The notes under the pieces: model-generated | Told to the model about the DNA's origin: nothing | What the model saw: the letters and a program-made list of their open reading frames with translations, nothing else | The model's database searches: none | DNA from: Betaproteobacteria bacterium | GTDB lineage: Bacteria > Pseudomonadota > Gammaproteobacteria > Burkholderiales > Rhodocyclaceae | Assembly: GCA_020621405.1 (NCBI GenBank) | Contig: JAHRYN010000004.1 | Span: 271,397 to 335,396, forward strand | Reading direction: 5' to 3' | Length of the DNA stretch: 64,000 nt | Translations under genes and position numbers: made by a program | Part shown: positions 1 through 8,575 of the stretch, piece by piece | How positions within the stretch are numbered: the stretch's first letter is position 1 | How the letters are laid out: each line of letters opens with the position of its first letter

Positions 1-1178
1 CAGGCCAGCGCGCGAAGGCGGCTCCCCGCTTCGTGGCCGAGTCCGTACAGAAGGGCGACCTGACACTCCGGGTCATGGCCAATGGCACGCTGCAGCCGAC
101 ACGCTCGGTCAACGTCGGCAGCGAGCTGTCGGGGACAGTGCGGCGCGTGCTGGTCGACGTGAATGACCGGGTCCGGAAAGGCCAGGTGCTGGTCGAACTG
201 GATACCGCCAAGCTGTCGGCGCAGATACTGCGTTCGCGCGCCGCATTGGCCTCTGCCCACGCAAAGGTCGCGCAGACGGTTGCCACGGTGAAGGAAGCGC
301 AGGCCAGCCTCGAGCGGCTGGAAGAAGTGGCGCGGCTGTCGGGCGGCAAGGTGCCGTCGGCGACCGAACTGGACAGCGGGCGCGCCGCACTGGACCGCGC
401 ACGCGCCGACGAAACCAGCGCCCGCGCCGGTGTCGAGGATGCCAGGGCGGCGCTGTCGACCGACGAAACCAATCTGTCCAAAGCCTCGATCACATCGCCG
501 ATCGACGGCGTGGTGCTGACCCGCTCGGTGGAACCGGGCAACGCGGTGGCCGCATCGCTGCAGGCGGTCACGCTGTTCACGCTGGCGGAAGACCTGACGC
601 AGCTGCGGCTGGAGGTCAATATCGACGAGGCGGACGTCGGCGCGGTGAAGGTGGGCCAGAGCGCCAGCTTTACCGTCAGCGCCTATCCCGCGCGCAAGTA
701 TCCGGCGAACATCACGCGCGTGGCCTTCGGCTCGACCAAGACCGACAACGTGGTGACCTATCTGACCTGGCTGCAGGTCGACAACACCGACCTCAGCCTG
801 CGCCCCGGCATGACGGCGGCGGCCACCATCACCGCCACCGAACGCAGAGACGTGCTGCGGGTGCCGAACACCGCGCTGCGCTTCACACCAACGCAGGCGG
901 CGAACGGCGCCGCAGGAACCGGCGCGGCGAAGGGCGGCAGCATCCTGTCGAAGCTGATGCCGCGCATGCCGCCGTCGGCCCCCCGCCGCAACACCGGCGG
1001 AGCGAAGAGCGACGGTGGCGACAAGGTGCATCAGGTGTGGATACTGAAGGCCGGCGCGGCCGTCCCGGTCACGGTGACAACCGGCATCAGCGACGGCCTC
1101 ATGACGGAAGTCGCCGGCGACGGGCTCGAGGCCGGCATGGCCGTCATCACCGATCAGCTGTCGGCGGCCGCGCCATGA
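1..1178 (+). CDS. Periplasmic membrane fusion protein of an ABC exporter (5' partial)
   Basis: This is the adaptor (HlyD/MacA family) that links an inner-membrane ABC transporter to an outer-membrane channel. The reading frame is open from the left edge of the window, so the N-terminus, including the expected signal anchor, lies outside; a GTG at 33 is in frame but is probably internal. Visible parts in order are a biotinyl-lipoyl-like half with the motif GSELSGTVRRVLVDVND, a long alanine-rich coiled-coil hairpin, the second lipoyl half (ITSPIDGVVLTRSVEPGN), and a beta-barrel domain. A low-complexity Ala/Gly/Arg stretch interrupts the C-terminal part near 890-1020. The stop overlaps the start of the ATPase gene (ATGA), so the three genes are translationally coupled. 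The substrate cannot be told; MacA-type macrolide or peptide export is only a family guess. Confidence 0.9.
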   Translation, partial: GQRAKAAPRFVAESVQKGDLTLRVMANGTLQPTRSVNVGSELSGTVRRVLVDVNDRVRKGQVLVELDTAKLSAQILRSRAALASAHAKVAQTVATVKEAQASLERLEEVARLSGGKVPSATELDSGRAALDRARADETSARAGVEDARAALSTDETNLSKASITSPIDGVVLTRSVEPGNAVAASLQAVTLFTLAEDLTQLRLEVNIDEADVGAVKVGQSASFTVSAYPARKYPANITRVAFGSTKTDNVVTYLTWLQVDNTDLSLRPGMTAAATITATERRDVLRVPNTALRFTPTQAANGAAGTGAAKGGSILSKLMPRMPPSAPRRNTGGAKSDGGDKVHQVWILKAGAAVPVTVTTGISDGLMTEVAGDGLEAGMAVITDQLSAAAP

Positions 1179-1918
1179 CGGCGCCGGCCGCCGACGAGGC
1201 GCCGCTGATCAGCCTGCGCGGCGTGACCAAGGTGTACGGCGAGGGCGCGCTCGCATTCCAGGCGCTCAAGGGCGTGGATCTGGACATCCGGCGCGGCGAC
1301 TTTGTCGCCATCATGGGCCCCAGCGGTTCCGGCAAATCCACCGCAATGAACACGCTGGGCTGCCTAGACCGGCCCAGCTCGGGCCAATACCTGTTCCAGG
1401 GCGTGCATGTCGAAGCACTGAACCGCGACCAGCGCGCGCTGCTGCGCCGGCGCTACTTCGGCTTCGTGTTCCAGGGCTTCAACCTGCTGGCGCGCACCTC
1501 GGCCCAGGAAAACGTCGAACTGCCGCTGCTCTACCGCGGCGAACTGGCCGCCACCCGCCACGCCGCGGCGGCGCGTGCGCTGGAATCGGTGGGTCTGAAA
1601 GGCTGGGAGCGGCACACGCCGGGCGAGCTGTCGGGCGGCCAGCAGCAGCGCGTGGCGATCGCACGTGCCATCGTCACCGAACCGGCCGTGCTGCTGGCGG
1701 ACGAACCGACCGGCAATCTGGACACCCACAGAAGCAATGAAATCATGGCCCTGCTGTCGCGCCTGAACAGCGACCTCGGCATCACGGTACTGATGGTCAC
1801 GCACGAACCGGACATGGCCGCCTACGCCCGGCGCATCGTCCGCTTCGTCGATGGCATGGTCGACAGCGACACCCTCAATCCGCATCCGGTCGTGCCGGCC
1901 GCACCGGAGATCGCCTGA
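1175..1918 (+). CDS. ABC transporter ATP-binding protein, MacB/LolD type
   Basis: A 247-residue ATPase that powers the neighbouring permease. It carries Walker A GPSGSGKS (residues 48-55), the signature LSGGQQQR (152-159), Walker B LLADEP (173-178) and the switch histidine in MVTHEP (about 210). I chose the ATG at 1175, which overlaps the fusion-protein stop by four bases and gives the normal family length; a longer frame opens at 1037 but would read through the upstream gene. It ends with another ATGA overlap into the permease. In MacB of Escherichia coli ATPase and permease are fused; here they are separate polypeptides. Confidence in family is high, substrate unknown. Confidence 0.93.
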   Translation: MTAPAADEAPLISLRGVTKVYGEGALAFQALKGVDLDIRRGDFVAIMGPSGSGKSTAMNTLGCLDRPSSGQYLFQGVHVEALNRDQRALLRRRYFGFVFQGFNLLARTSAQENVELPLLYRGELAATRHAAAARALESVGLKGWERHTPGELSGGQQQRVAIARAIVTEPAVLLADEPTGNLDTHRSNEIMALLSRLNSDLGITVLMVTHEPDMAAYARRIVRFVDGMVDSDTLNPHPVVPAAPEIA

Positions 1919-3123
1919 TGCTGCTGAATACCCTGCTGCTCGCGCTGCGCTCGATCCGGCGCAACCTGATGCGCTCATTCCTGACCATCCTGGGCATCGT
2001 CATCGGCGTCAGCGCGGTGATCACCATGGTGACCCTGGGCAAGGGCGCCACCATGGCGGTGCAGACCCAGATTTCGACGCTCGGCACCAATCTGCTGCAG
2101 GTACGCCCCGGCCAGCGGATGATGGGACCGGGCAGCGGCGGCGCACCGTCATTCAAGGACGTCGATGCCGACGCCATCGCGCAGCAGATCGGCGGTGTGC
2201 TGGCGGTCGCCCCGGAGGCACGCACCAGCACCACCGTGGTGGCCAACGGGCGCAACTGGTCCACCAGCGCGATCGGCAGTACCAACGCCTGGCTGGAGAC
2301 CGGCAACTGGACGGTGCGGAGCGGCCGCGTCTTTTCCGGCGACGAATTGCGTGCTGGCGCTGCGGTGTGCCTGATCGGCGAAACGGTGCGACGCGAGCTC
2401 TACGGCAGCGACGACGCGGTCGGCCAGCGCCTGCGCGTGCGCCAGTTCTCCTGCGAGGTGGTTGGCGTGCTCGGCGCCAAGGGACAGGGCGCCTTCGGCA
2501 ACGATCAGGACGACACGGTGCTGCTGCCGCTGAAGACACTGCAGCGCCGGGTGACCGGAAGCACCCGGGTGCAGACGCTGCTGGTATCGATGAAGGATGG
2601 CAGCGACCCCGAGCGGGTCAAGGCCGGCCTGACCCAGCTGCTGCGCGAGCGGCGCAAGCTGGCGGACGCCGACGAGGACAACTTCAACGTGCTCGACACC
2701 AAGCAGTTGGCCGACACGCTGTCCGGCACCACCAAGGTCATGACCACGCTGCTGGGCGCGGTGGCGGCGGTCAGTCTGCTGGTCGGCGGCATCGGCATCA
2801 TGAACATCATGCTGGTCAGCGTCACCGAGCGCACGCGCGAGATCGGCCTGCGCCTGGCGATCGGCGCACTGGAGCGCGAGGTGCTGCTGCAATTCCTGAT
2901 CGAGGCGGTGGTGCTGGCCTCGCTGGGCGGCCTGATCGGCATCGTGCTGGCCACGGTCGCGTCGCTGGCGCTGTCGTCGGCGATGGGCATTCCCTATCTG
3001 TTCAATCCCGGCGTGAACCTGCTGTCCTTCCTGTTTTCGGCCGGCATCGGCGTACTGTTCGGCTATTTCCCGGCGCGCCGCGCGGCGCGCATGGACCCGA
3101 TCGATGCGCTGCGGCACGAGTGA
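1918..3123 (+). CDS. ABC transporter permease, MacB/FtsX type
   Basis: A 401-residue inner-membrane permease of the type VII (MacB/LolC/FtsX) class. An N-terminal membrane segment (about residues 20-45, LTILGIVIGVSAVITMV) is followed by a large periplasmic MacB-PCD-like domain and then an FtsX domain with three further membrane segments (about 275-395). The conserved coupling motif ERTREIGLRLAIGA sits after the second membrane segment, and the end PARRAARMDPIDALRHE is typical of the family. It is the last gene of the three-gene exporter set; no outer-membrane factor gene follows within the window, so the partner channel is encoded elsewhere or upstream of the left edge. Confidence 0.93.
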   Translation: MLLNTLLLALRSIRRNLMRSFLTILGIVIGVSAVITMVTLGKGATMAVQTQISTLGTNLLQVRPGQRMMGPGSGGAPSFKDVDADAIAQQIGGVLAVAPEARTSTTVVANGRNWSTSAIGSTNAWLETGNWTVRSGRVFSGDELRAGAAVCLIGETVRRELYGSDDAVGQRLRVRQFSCEVVGVLGAKGQGAFGNDQDDTVLLPLKTLQRRVTGSTRVQTLLVSMKDGSDPERVKAGLTQLLRERRKLADADEDNFNVLDTKQLADTLSGTTKVMTTLLGAVAAVSLLVGGIGIMNIMLVSVTERTREIGLRLAIGALEREVLLQFLIEAVVLASLGGLIGIVLATVASLALSSAMGIPYLFNPGVNLLSFLFSAGIGVLFGYFPARRAARMDPIDALRHE

Positions 3124-3138
3124 CGAAACGGAGCCGGC

Positions 3139-3675
3139 ATGACCAGACGTTCCCTTCCGCTGTCCCGTGTCTATGGCCACCTCGAGCCGGGGCCGGTCGT
3201 GCTGCTGACCACCCGGCACCGCAAGCGCGCCAACGTGATGGCCATGTCCTGGCACACGATGCTGGAATTCGAACCGCCGCTGGTCGGCTGCGTCGTCAGC
3301 AACCGGGACTTCAGCTTCACCGCTCTGAAGACGACCCGGGAATGCGTCATCGCCATTCCGACCGAAGACATCGCGGCCAAGGTGGTCGGCTGCGGCAACA
3401 CCTCAGGACGCGACACCGACAAGTTCGGCGCCTTCGACCTGACGGCCCTGCCCGCCGCACAGGTCGACGCACCGCTGATCGCCGAGTGCTACGTCAACCT
3501 CGAATGCCGGGTGGTCGATACGCGGCTGATGAACCGCTACAACTTCTTCGTGCTGGAAGTCGTGAAGGCCTGGATCGATCCGGCGTGCCGCGAACCGCAC
3601 ACGCTGCATCACCGCGGGCGCGGTGTCTTCTCGGTCGCCGGACGGACAATCAAGCTGCCATCCCGGATGAAATAG
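3139..3675 (+). CDS. Flavin reductase-like FMN-binding protein
   Basis: A 178-residue protein with the split-barrel flavin reductase-like fold (the family that holds the small flavin-reducing partners of monooxygenases). Visible support is the N-terminal PGPVVLLTTRHRKRANVMAMSW, the hydrophobic core PPLVGCVVSNRDFS with a conserved T-x-E-C-V-I-A-I-P strand, and the late strand YNFFVLEVVKAWID. It starts 15 bases after the permease stop with a GGAGCC ribosome site, so it may be cotranscribed with the exporter although no functional link is evident. The electron acceptor or partner oxygenase is unknown. Confidence 0.8.
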   Translation: MTRRSLPLSRVYGHLEPGPVVLLTTRHRKRANVMAMSWHTMLEFEPPLVGCVVSNRDFSFTALKTTRECVIAIPTEDIAAKVVGCGNTSGRDTDKFGAFDLTALPAAQVDAPLIAECYVNLECRVVDTRLMNRYNFFVLEVVKAWIDPACREPHTLHHRGRGVFSVAGRTIKLPSRMK

Positions 3676-3794
3676 CGGAGCTGCCGCTGGCCCCGGGTCG
3701 CGCCAATTTTGATGCACCGCAAAAAATCGTAAAAAAGACGGCATCGGAACGACCGGTCGTCGATTGCCGCATAGGTATCGTCACGACGGACATC

Positions 3795-3800
3795 TAAAAT
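3795..3800 (+). promoter_or_regulatory. Candidate -10 element upstream of fabI
   Basis: TAAAAT lies 39 bases before the fabI start in the 163-bp gap after the flavin reductase gene. No good -35 hexamer is seen at 16-18 bp. It belongs to a group of TANAAT elements found before several genes in this window. Confidence 0.35.
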
Positions 3801-3838
3801 GGCCGCATTTATTCAACCGGCGCGAATCGTCCATCCCC

Positions 3839-4609
3839 ATGACACACCCCCCCACGCTTTCCGGCAAGAAGGGCCTGATCGTCGGCCTGGCGAACGACCA
3901 CAGCATCGCCTACGGCAGTGCCCACGCAACGCGCGAACAGGGGGCGGAACTCGTTCTGTCCTGCCTCAACGAAAAGGCCTTCCGCTACGTCGAACCGCTG
4001 GCCCAGGCGCTGGATTCGCCGCTGTACGCCTGCGACGTCGAAAAGCCGGGTGAACTCGAGGCGCTGGTCAATCACGCGGTCGAACGCATGGGACGGATCG
4101 ATTTCGTCATCCACTCGATCGCCTGGGCACCGCTGGAGGACCTGCACGGACAGGTCATCGACAGCTCGAGCACCGGCTTCGCACGCGCGATGGAAGTGTC
4201 CTGCCACTCGTTCGCCACACTGGCCAAGCTGTGCGCACCGCACATGACCGAAGGCGGCAGCATGCTGACCATGTCCTATCTGGGCGCCGACGAAGCGGTC
4301 CCGCACTACGGTCTGATGGGTCCGGTCAAGGCCGCGCTCGAATCGCTGGTGCGCTACATGGCGATGGAACTCGGCCCGCGCGGCATCCGCGTGCATGCGG
4401 TGTCGCCCGGCCCGATCATGACGCGGGCCGCATCCGGCATCGCGTCCTTCGACGAACTGATGGAAAACGCGATCCGCAAGGCACCGCTGGGTCGTCTGGT
4501 CACGCTGGACGAAATATCGAACCTGTGCGCCTTCCTCTGTTCCGACGCGTCGTCCGGCATGACCGGCCAGACCATCTATGTCGATGCCGGCTGCCACGCC
4601 GTCGCCTGA
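3839..4609 (+). CDS. fabI: Enoyl-[acyl-carrier-protein] reductase (NADH), FabI
   Basis: A 256-residue short-chain dehydrogenase that reduces trans-2-enoyl-ACP in the last step of each fatty acid elongation cycle. The FabI signature is clear: GLANDHSIAYG cofactor loop, the HSIAWAP segment, SYLGADEAVPHYGLMGPVKAA giving Tyr147, Tyr157 and Lys164 (equivalent to Y146/Y156/K163 of the E. coli enzyme), and SPGPIMTRAASGI. The ATG at 3839 is chosen because the protein then begins at LSGKKGLIVG as in other FabI; an in-frame upstream start at 3764 would add 25 residues without similarity. It is followed by a MaoC-Pta fusion and acetate kinase, an arrangement also known from other betaproteobacteria. Because such genomes may hold another FabI, this copy could be a paralogue. 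Confidence 0.9.
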   Translation: MTHPPTLSGKKGLIVGLANDHSIAYGSAHATREQGAELVLSCLNEKAFRYVEPLAQALDSPLYACDVEKPGELEALVNHAVERMGRIDFVIHSIAWAPLEDLHGQVIDSSSTGFARAMEVSCHSFATLAKLCAPHMTEGGSMLTMSYLGADEAVPHYGLMGPVKAALESLVRYMAMELGPRGIRVHAVSPGPIMTRAASGIASFDELMENAIRKAPLGRLVTLDEISNLCAFLCSDASSGMTGQTIYVDAGCHAVA

Positions 4610-4634
4610 ATTTTCCCATCTTCCGGTTTCCAAC

Positions 4635-6068
4635 ATGACACAGACACCTTCCGTCGACTGGATCGAAAACGTCACCTATGACGAGCTGTCGGTCGGCCAG
4701 AGCGCCCGCCTGCTGCGCACGCTGACGCTAGCCGACATCCAGGCTTTCGCCGCGGTATCGGGCGACACCAATCCGGCGCACCTGAACCCGGAATACGCGG
4801 CCGACACGCTGTTCCACGGCGTGATCGCGCACGGCATGTGGGGCGGCGCGCTGATTTCCGCACTGCTCGGCACGCAGTTTCCCGGCCCGGGCACCATCTA
4901 CCTCGAACAGGCGTTGCACTTCACCAAGCCGGTCCGCATCGGTGACACGCTGGCCGTGACGGCGACCGTGGTCAGCAAGGACGACGCGAAGAAGCGCGTC
5001 GAACTCGACTGCGAGGTGGTCAACCAGAAGGGCGATCGCGTGCTGTTCGGCACCGCGCGCGTGCTGGCGCCGACGCAGAAGGTGCGCCTGCAGCGCGTCA
5101 ATGCGCCGCAGATCCAGCTGTTCGACCCGGAAGCACGCTTCAAGGAACTGCTGGCGCGCGGCGCCGGCATTCCCGCGGTGCGCTGCGCGGTGGTGCATCC
5201 GTGCGACGTCGAATCGCTGAGCGGCGCGATGGATTCGGCGCGGCACGGGCTCATCGTGCCGGTGCTGATCGGCCCGGAAGTGCGCATCCGCCACCTCGCA
5301 GAGGAAGCCGGCATTGATCTGAGCGGCGCGGAAATCGTCAACGAGGCGCACAGCCACGCCGCGGCCGAGCGCGCCGCCGACATGGCCGCAGCCGGCGAAG
5401 TCGAGGTGCTGATGAAGGGCAGCCTGCACACCGACGAACTGATCCACGCCGTGCTGGCGCGGCCGGCGCTGCGTACCGGCCGGCGCATGTCGCACGTATT
5501 CCGCTTCGACGTGCCGCTGTACAGCAAGCCGCTGCTGATCACCGACGCGGCGCTGAACATCCGCCCGACGCTGGGCGAGAAGGTGGACATCATCCAGAAC
5601 GCGATCGACTTCGCCCGCATCATGGGCATCGAGCGGCCGAAGGTTGCCATCCTGTCGGCGGTCGAGACGGTCAACCCGGGCATTCCGTCGACGCTGGACG
5701 CGGCGGCACTGTGCAAGATGGCCGCCCGCGGCCAGATCACCGGCGGCGAGCTGGACGGTCCGCTGGCCTTCGACAACGCGATCTCGGCACATGCCGCGCA
5801 GGTCAAGCACATCGAATCGACGGTGGCCGGCGATGCCGACATCCTGGCCGTGCCGGATCTGGAAAGCGGCAACATGCTGGCCAAGCAGCTCGAATACCTG
5901 GCCGGCGCCACCGGTTCCGGCCTGGTGCTCGGCGCACGTGTGCCGATCGCGCTGACCAGCCGTGCCGACGGTCCGATGGCGCGCGTGTCCTCGGCCCTGC
6001 TGGCCCAACTTGCCGCCTACAATGCCCGCCGCGACCATCCGCGTCAGGCCTGGAAAAACGGCGTCTGA
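4635..6068 (+). CDS. Bifunctional MaoC-like enoyl-CoA hydratase / phosphate acetyltransferase
   Basis: A 477-residue two-domain protein. Residues about 12-150 form a MaoC-like hotdog domain with the hydratase motif D44-x-N46-P-x-H49 in VSGDTNPAHLNPEYA and the HGMWGGALIS helix. Residues about 165-477 are a phosphate acetyl/butyryltransferase domain (AVRCAVVHPCD, LMKGSLHTDEL, SHVFRFDVP, ITDAALNIRPTLGEK, ADILAVPDLESGNML). It would convert acyl-CoA and phosphate to acyl phosphate and CoA, feeding the acetate kinase encoded 12 bases downstream. The start at 4635 keeps the domain length normal; an earlier ATG at 4578 would overlap the end of fabI. The fused hydratase is the odd feature: its substrate (crotonyl-CoA-like) links fatty acid or polyhydroxyalkanoate intermediates to acyl phosphate. 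Confidence 0.9.
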   Translation: MTQTPSVDWIENVTYDELSVGQSARLLRTLTLADIQAFAAVSGDTNPAHLNPEYAADTLFHGVIAHGMWGGALISALLGTQFPGPGTIYLEQALHFTKPVRIGDTLAVTATVVSKDDAKKRVELDCEVVNQKGDRVLFGTARVLAPTQKVRLQRVNAPQIQLFDPEARFKELLARGAGIPAVRCAVVHPCDVESLSGAMDSARHGLIVPVLIGPEVRIRHLAEEAGIDLSGAEIVNEAHSHAAAERAADMAAAGEVEVLMKGSLHTDELIHAVLARPALRTGRRMSHVFRFDVPLYSKPLLITDAALNIRPTLGEKVDIIQNAIDFARIMGIERPKVAILSAVETVNPGIPSTLDAAALCKMAARGQITGGELDGPLAFDNAISAHAAQVKHIESTVAGDADILAVPDLESGNMLAKQLEYLAGATGSGLVLGARVPIALTSRADGPMARVSSALLAQLAAYNARRDHPRQAWKNGV

Positions 6069-6080
6069 CCGGGCGACATC

Positions 6081-7268
6081 ATGGCCATTCTTGCCGTCAA
6101 TGCGGGCTCGTCCTCGCTCAAGTTCTCGATCCACCCGCTGCGCGGTGCCGAAGTTCAGCAGCCGGTGCTCACCGGCAACATCCAGGGGCTGGAGCCCGGC
6201 GGCACGCCGACGATGGACTGGTCCGCCGGCGGACAACGCCAGCAGCGAACGCTGGCCGTCACCGGCGACGCCTTTGCGGAGGCGCTGGCCGAACTGCGTA
6301 CGCTGCTGACCGGCGAGGCGGGCATTCCGCCGATCGAGGCGGTATCGCATCGCGTGGTGCATGGCGGCAGCCTGTTCCGCACCAGCGTCATCGTCACCGA
6401 CGAGGTGCTGACACAGCTGGCCGGACTGAATTCGCTGGCTCCGCTGCACCAGCCGCACAACATCGACGGCATCCGCGCCTTCCGCAAGGCGTTTCCGCAG
6501 CTGCCGCAGGTGGCGTGTTTCGACACCGCATTCCACGCCAGCCTGCCCGAGCTGGCGAGCGCCTTCGCCATCCCGCGTTCGTTGTCGGCACAGGGCGTGC
6601 GCCGCTACGGGTTCCACGGCCTGTCCTACCAGTACATCATGGGCACGCTGCTGTCGCAGACGCCGCGGGCTCGCGGGCGCGTGCTGATGGCGCATCTGGG
6701 CAACGGCGCCAGCCTGTGCGCCGCGCTTGATGGACGCAGCCAGGCCACGACCATGGGCTTTTCCGCGCTCGACGGTCTGATGATGGGTACGCGCACCGGT
6801 TCGCTCGACGCCGGCGTGCTGCTCTACCTGATGGAACAGGGCTGGGACCATGACAGCCTGCAGAAGCTGCTGTACAAGCAGAGCGGCCTGCTCGGGGTGT
6901 CCGGCATCTCGGCCGACATGCGCCGCCTGCGGGCGGACGGCAGCGCCGCCGCGCAGCAGGCGATCGATCTGTTCACCTATCGCGTGGTACGCGAATCCGG
7001 TGCCATGACCGCCTGCCTTGGCGGACTCGACGTAGTGGCCTTCAGCGGCGGCATCGGCGAACACGACGCCGTGCTGCGTGCGCAGGTGTGCGAGCGACTG
7101 AGCTATCTGGGCGTGCAGGTCGATGAGGCGCTGAACCGGCAGGCGACGGGGGACGCCGTACAGGCGATCCACGCCGGAACAAGCACGGTCGAGGTGTGGG
7201 TGGTGCCGACCGACGAAGGCCGCGTGGCGGCCCAGGCAGCAGCCGACATACTGGGCACGCTGCACTGA
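6081..7268 (+). CDS. ackA: Acetate kinase
   Basis: A 395-residue acetate kinase catalysing acetyl phosphate + ADP to acetate + ATP. Family motifs are visible: N-terminal LAVNAGSSSLKFS (Asn7), HRVVHGG, DTAFHASLPE, RRYGFHGLSYQY, HLGNGASLCA, the MMGTRTGSLD loop, and FSGGIGEHDAVLR near the C-terminus. It follows the phosphotransacetylase fusion by 12 bases, forming a classic Pta-AckA pair in one operon with fabI. Substrate breadth (acetate, propionate or butyrate) cannot be set from sequence. Confidence 0.95.
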   Translation: MAILAVNAGSSSLKFSIHPLRGAEVQQPVLTGNIQGLEPGGTPTMDWSAGGQRQQRTLAVTGDAFAEALAELRTLLTGEAGIPPIEAVSHRVVHGGSLFRTSVIVTDEVLTQLAGLNSLAPLHQPHNIDGIRAFRKAFPQLPQVACFDTAFHASLPELASAFAIPRSLSAQGVRRYGFHGLSYQYIMGTLLSQTPRARGRVLMAHLGNGASLCAALDGRSQATTMGFSALDGLMMGTRTGSLDAGVLLYLMEQGWDHDSLQKLLYKQSGLLGVSGISADMRRLRADGSAAAQQAIDLFTYRVVRESGAMTACLGGLDVVAFSGGIGEHDAVLRAQVCERLSYLGVQVDEALNRQATGDAVQAIHAGTSTVEVWVVPTDEGRVAAQAAADILGTLH

Positions 7269-7334
7269 TCAGTGTCCGCTCAGGAGCCGCTGTCAGAACG
7301 CGGTTCCGGCGTCGGCAAGCGGCCCGCGCATTGT

Positions 7335-7823
7335 TTACCTTCTTTCAGCCGTCATGAACTCGCCGGGGATCCGGCAGTAAAGATTGTCGTCGGTCGCCAG
7401 CCAGGCCGATTTTCCCCAACGCACCGCCTCCGGCCGGCTGGGCAGGCCGTCATAGCAATCGAGCGTGATGGACTTCCCGCGTAGCGGCTGGTCCCTGGCA
7501 AGTACCCGAAAGTCCTCATAGACGTCGGCGATCCGTATCGAATACAGGTATCCGCTTCCGGTCATGCCGCAGAGCACATCCCAGCGTTGCGGTCTGTCCG
7601 GCGGCCGTCTGACCAGTTCGGTCACACCGGTATCGGGATTCCGGACCTGTTTGAGCGCCGCAAAGTGCGCACGCTCGCACAGCGGGAATTCCCTCTGCTC
7701 GACCACGGAGGGGCCACAGCCTGCCAGCAGCAAGCCGGCCGACAGCAGGAAAGCCGTGCTGATGGCGGATCCACCGGCCGTCGAACCCGTCATCCCGTTC
7801 GGTATTCCAGATCGTCGACCCAT
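7335..7823 (-). CDS. Putative lipoprotein of unknown function
   Basis: A 162-residue protein I do not recognise. The N-terminus has arginines, a hydrophobic segment and a lipobox LLLAGC with the lipidated cysteine at residue 36 (residue 26 if the Met at 11 is the start), so it is probably exported and anchored in a membrane. The mature part has four further cysteines (in FPLCERAH, VLCGMTG, LDCYDG, LYCRIPG), which may form disulfides. It lies convergent with ackA and upstream of nothing obvious; the tRNA-Thr gene on the same strand ends in a terminator before it, so it is probably transcribed on its own. Confidence 0.7.
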   Translation of the reverse strand: MGRRSGIPNGMTGSTAGGSAISTAFLLSAGLLLAGCGPSVVEQREFPLCERAHFAALKQVRNPDTGVTELVRRPPDRPQRWDVLCGMTGSGYLYSIRIADVYEDFRVLARDQPLRGKSITLDCYDGLPSRPEAVRWGKSAWLATDDNLYCRIPGEFMTAERR

Positions 7824-7917
7824 AAAAATCCGAAACAGATTCGCCGTGCGTGACGCCGACGGTCCGCTTGTCGGAACCCACCGGCATGAAGGCTGTAAGG
7901 TGACAGGCCCGGCTCAC

Positions 7918-7949
7918 AAAAGCAAACGGCCCTCATCGCTGAGAGCCGT
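7918..7949 (-). terminator. Rho-independent terminator after tRNA-Thr
   Basis: On the minus strand a stem ACGGC...GCCGT with inner CTC/GAG pairing (7926-7949) is followed by a T-rich run TTGCTTTT (7918-7925), eight bases downstream of the tRNA 3' end. Confidence 0.7.
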
Positions 7950-7957
7950 CTGGGTAC

Positions 7958-8033
7958 TGGTGCCGCTGGCCGGAATCGAACTGGCGACCTTCGCATTACG
8001 AATGCGCTGCTCTACCAACTGAGCTACAGCGGC
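7958..8033 (-). tRNA. tRNA-Thr (anticodon CGT)
   Basis: A 76-nt cloverleaf reads on the minus strand: acceptor stem GCCGCTG/CAGCGGC, D stem GCTC/GAGC, anticodon loop TTCGTAA (anticodon CGT, reading ACG), T-loop TTCGATT, discriminator A and an encoded CCA. It is followed directly by a terminator. Confidence 0.95.
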
Positions 8034-8111
8034 AAAAGAGAGCGCGCATTCTAGCGGCTGACACCACTCAGATCAACGTGAAAATGCAGGTCCGCGAGTT
8101 TTGCCATCGGC

Positions 8112-8528
8112 TCAGACCTGCGGACGCATGCGCACGACGATGTCCACGCCGTCCGCCACCATGCCGGGCGGCAGCGCAGGCATGCCGTCGACGCGCAGCG
8201 CGTGCTGCGGGATATCGGTCAGACAGCCGCTGACGACGTCGTACAGATGGTGATGCGGCGAGGTGTTCGGATCGAAGAACACCCGGGTCGGATCGACGAT
8301 CACTTCGCGAATCAGACCGGCGTCGCGAAACACCTTCAGCGTGTTGTACACCGTGGCCTTGGATGCCGACGGCGACAGTTCATTGACCAAGGCAAGAATC
8401 TGCTCAGCCGACAGGTGCTCCATGCGCGAATACAGCACGCACGCGATGTCGACGCGAGGCTTGGTCAGATTGATGCCGCGGTTGCGCAGCAGGTCTATGG
8501 TCTGTTCGCGATTGAGCACTTGATTCAT
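8112..8528 (-). CDS. Fur-family transcriptional regulator, Irr-like
   Basis: A 138-residue Fur superfamily protein with an N-terminal winged helix (LTKPRVDIACVL...SKATVYNTLKVFRDAGLI) and a short dimerisation domain. The segment FFDPNTSPHHHLYD (His92-94) resembles the HHH site of the haem-responsive regulator Irr, and the C-terminus ends in DGVDIVVRMRPQV without the CxxC zinc pairs found in Fur and Zur. The start at 8528 (MNQVLNREQT) is preferred; a 12-residue longer frame has no similarity. It sits 47 bases downstream of ispH, whose product is an iron-sulfur enzyme, so an iron- or haem-related role is plausible. Assignment to Irr rather than PerR is from motif only. Confidence 0.82.
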   Translation of the reverse strand: MNQVLNREQTIDLLRNRGINLTKPRVDIACVLYSRMEHLSAEQILALVNELSPSASKATVYNTLKVFRDAGLIREVIVDPTRVFFDPNTSPHHHLYDVVSGCLTDIPQHALRVDGMPALPPGMVADGVDIVVRMRPQV

Positions 8529-8575
8529 GGCTGCAGTATATGGAACACGCACGCGACAGGCCAAGCCCCCTGAAT

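Noticed and set aside
4578..4634. An earlier ATG for the MaoC-Pta gene inside fabI
   Set aside because: The extra 19 residues have no family similarity and the MaoC domain begins normally after 4635.
4728..7265. An 845-codon open frame antisense to the Pta fusion and ackA
   Set aside because: Shadow frame with no recognisable motif; both plus-strand genes are certain.
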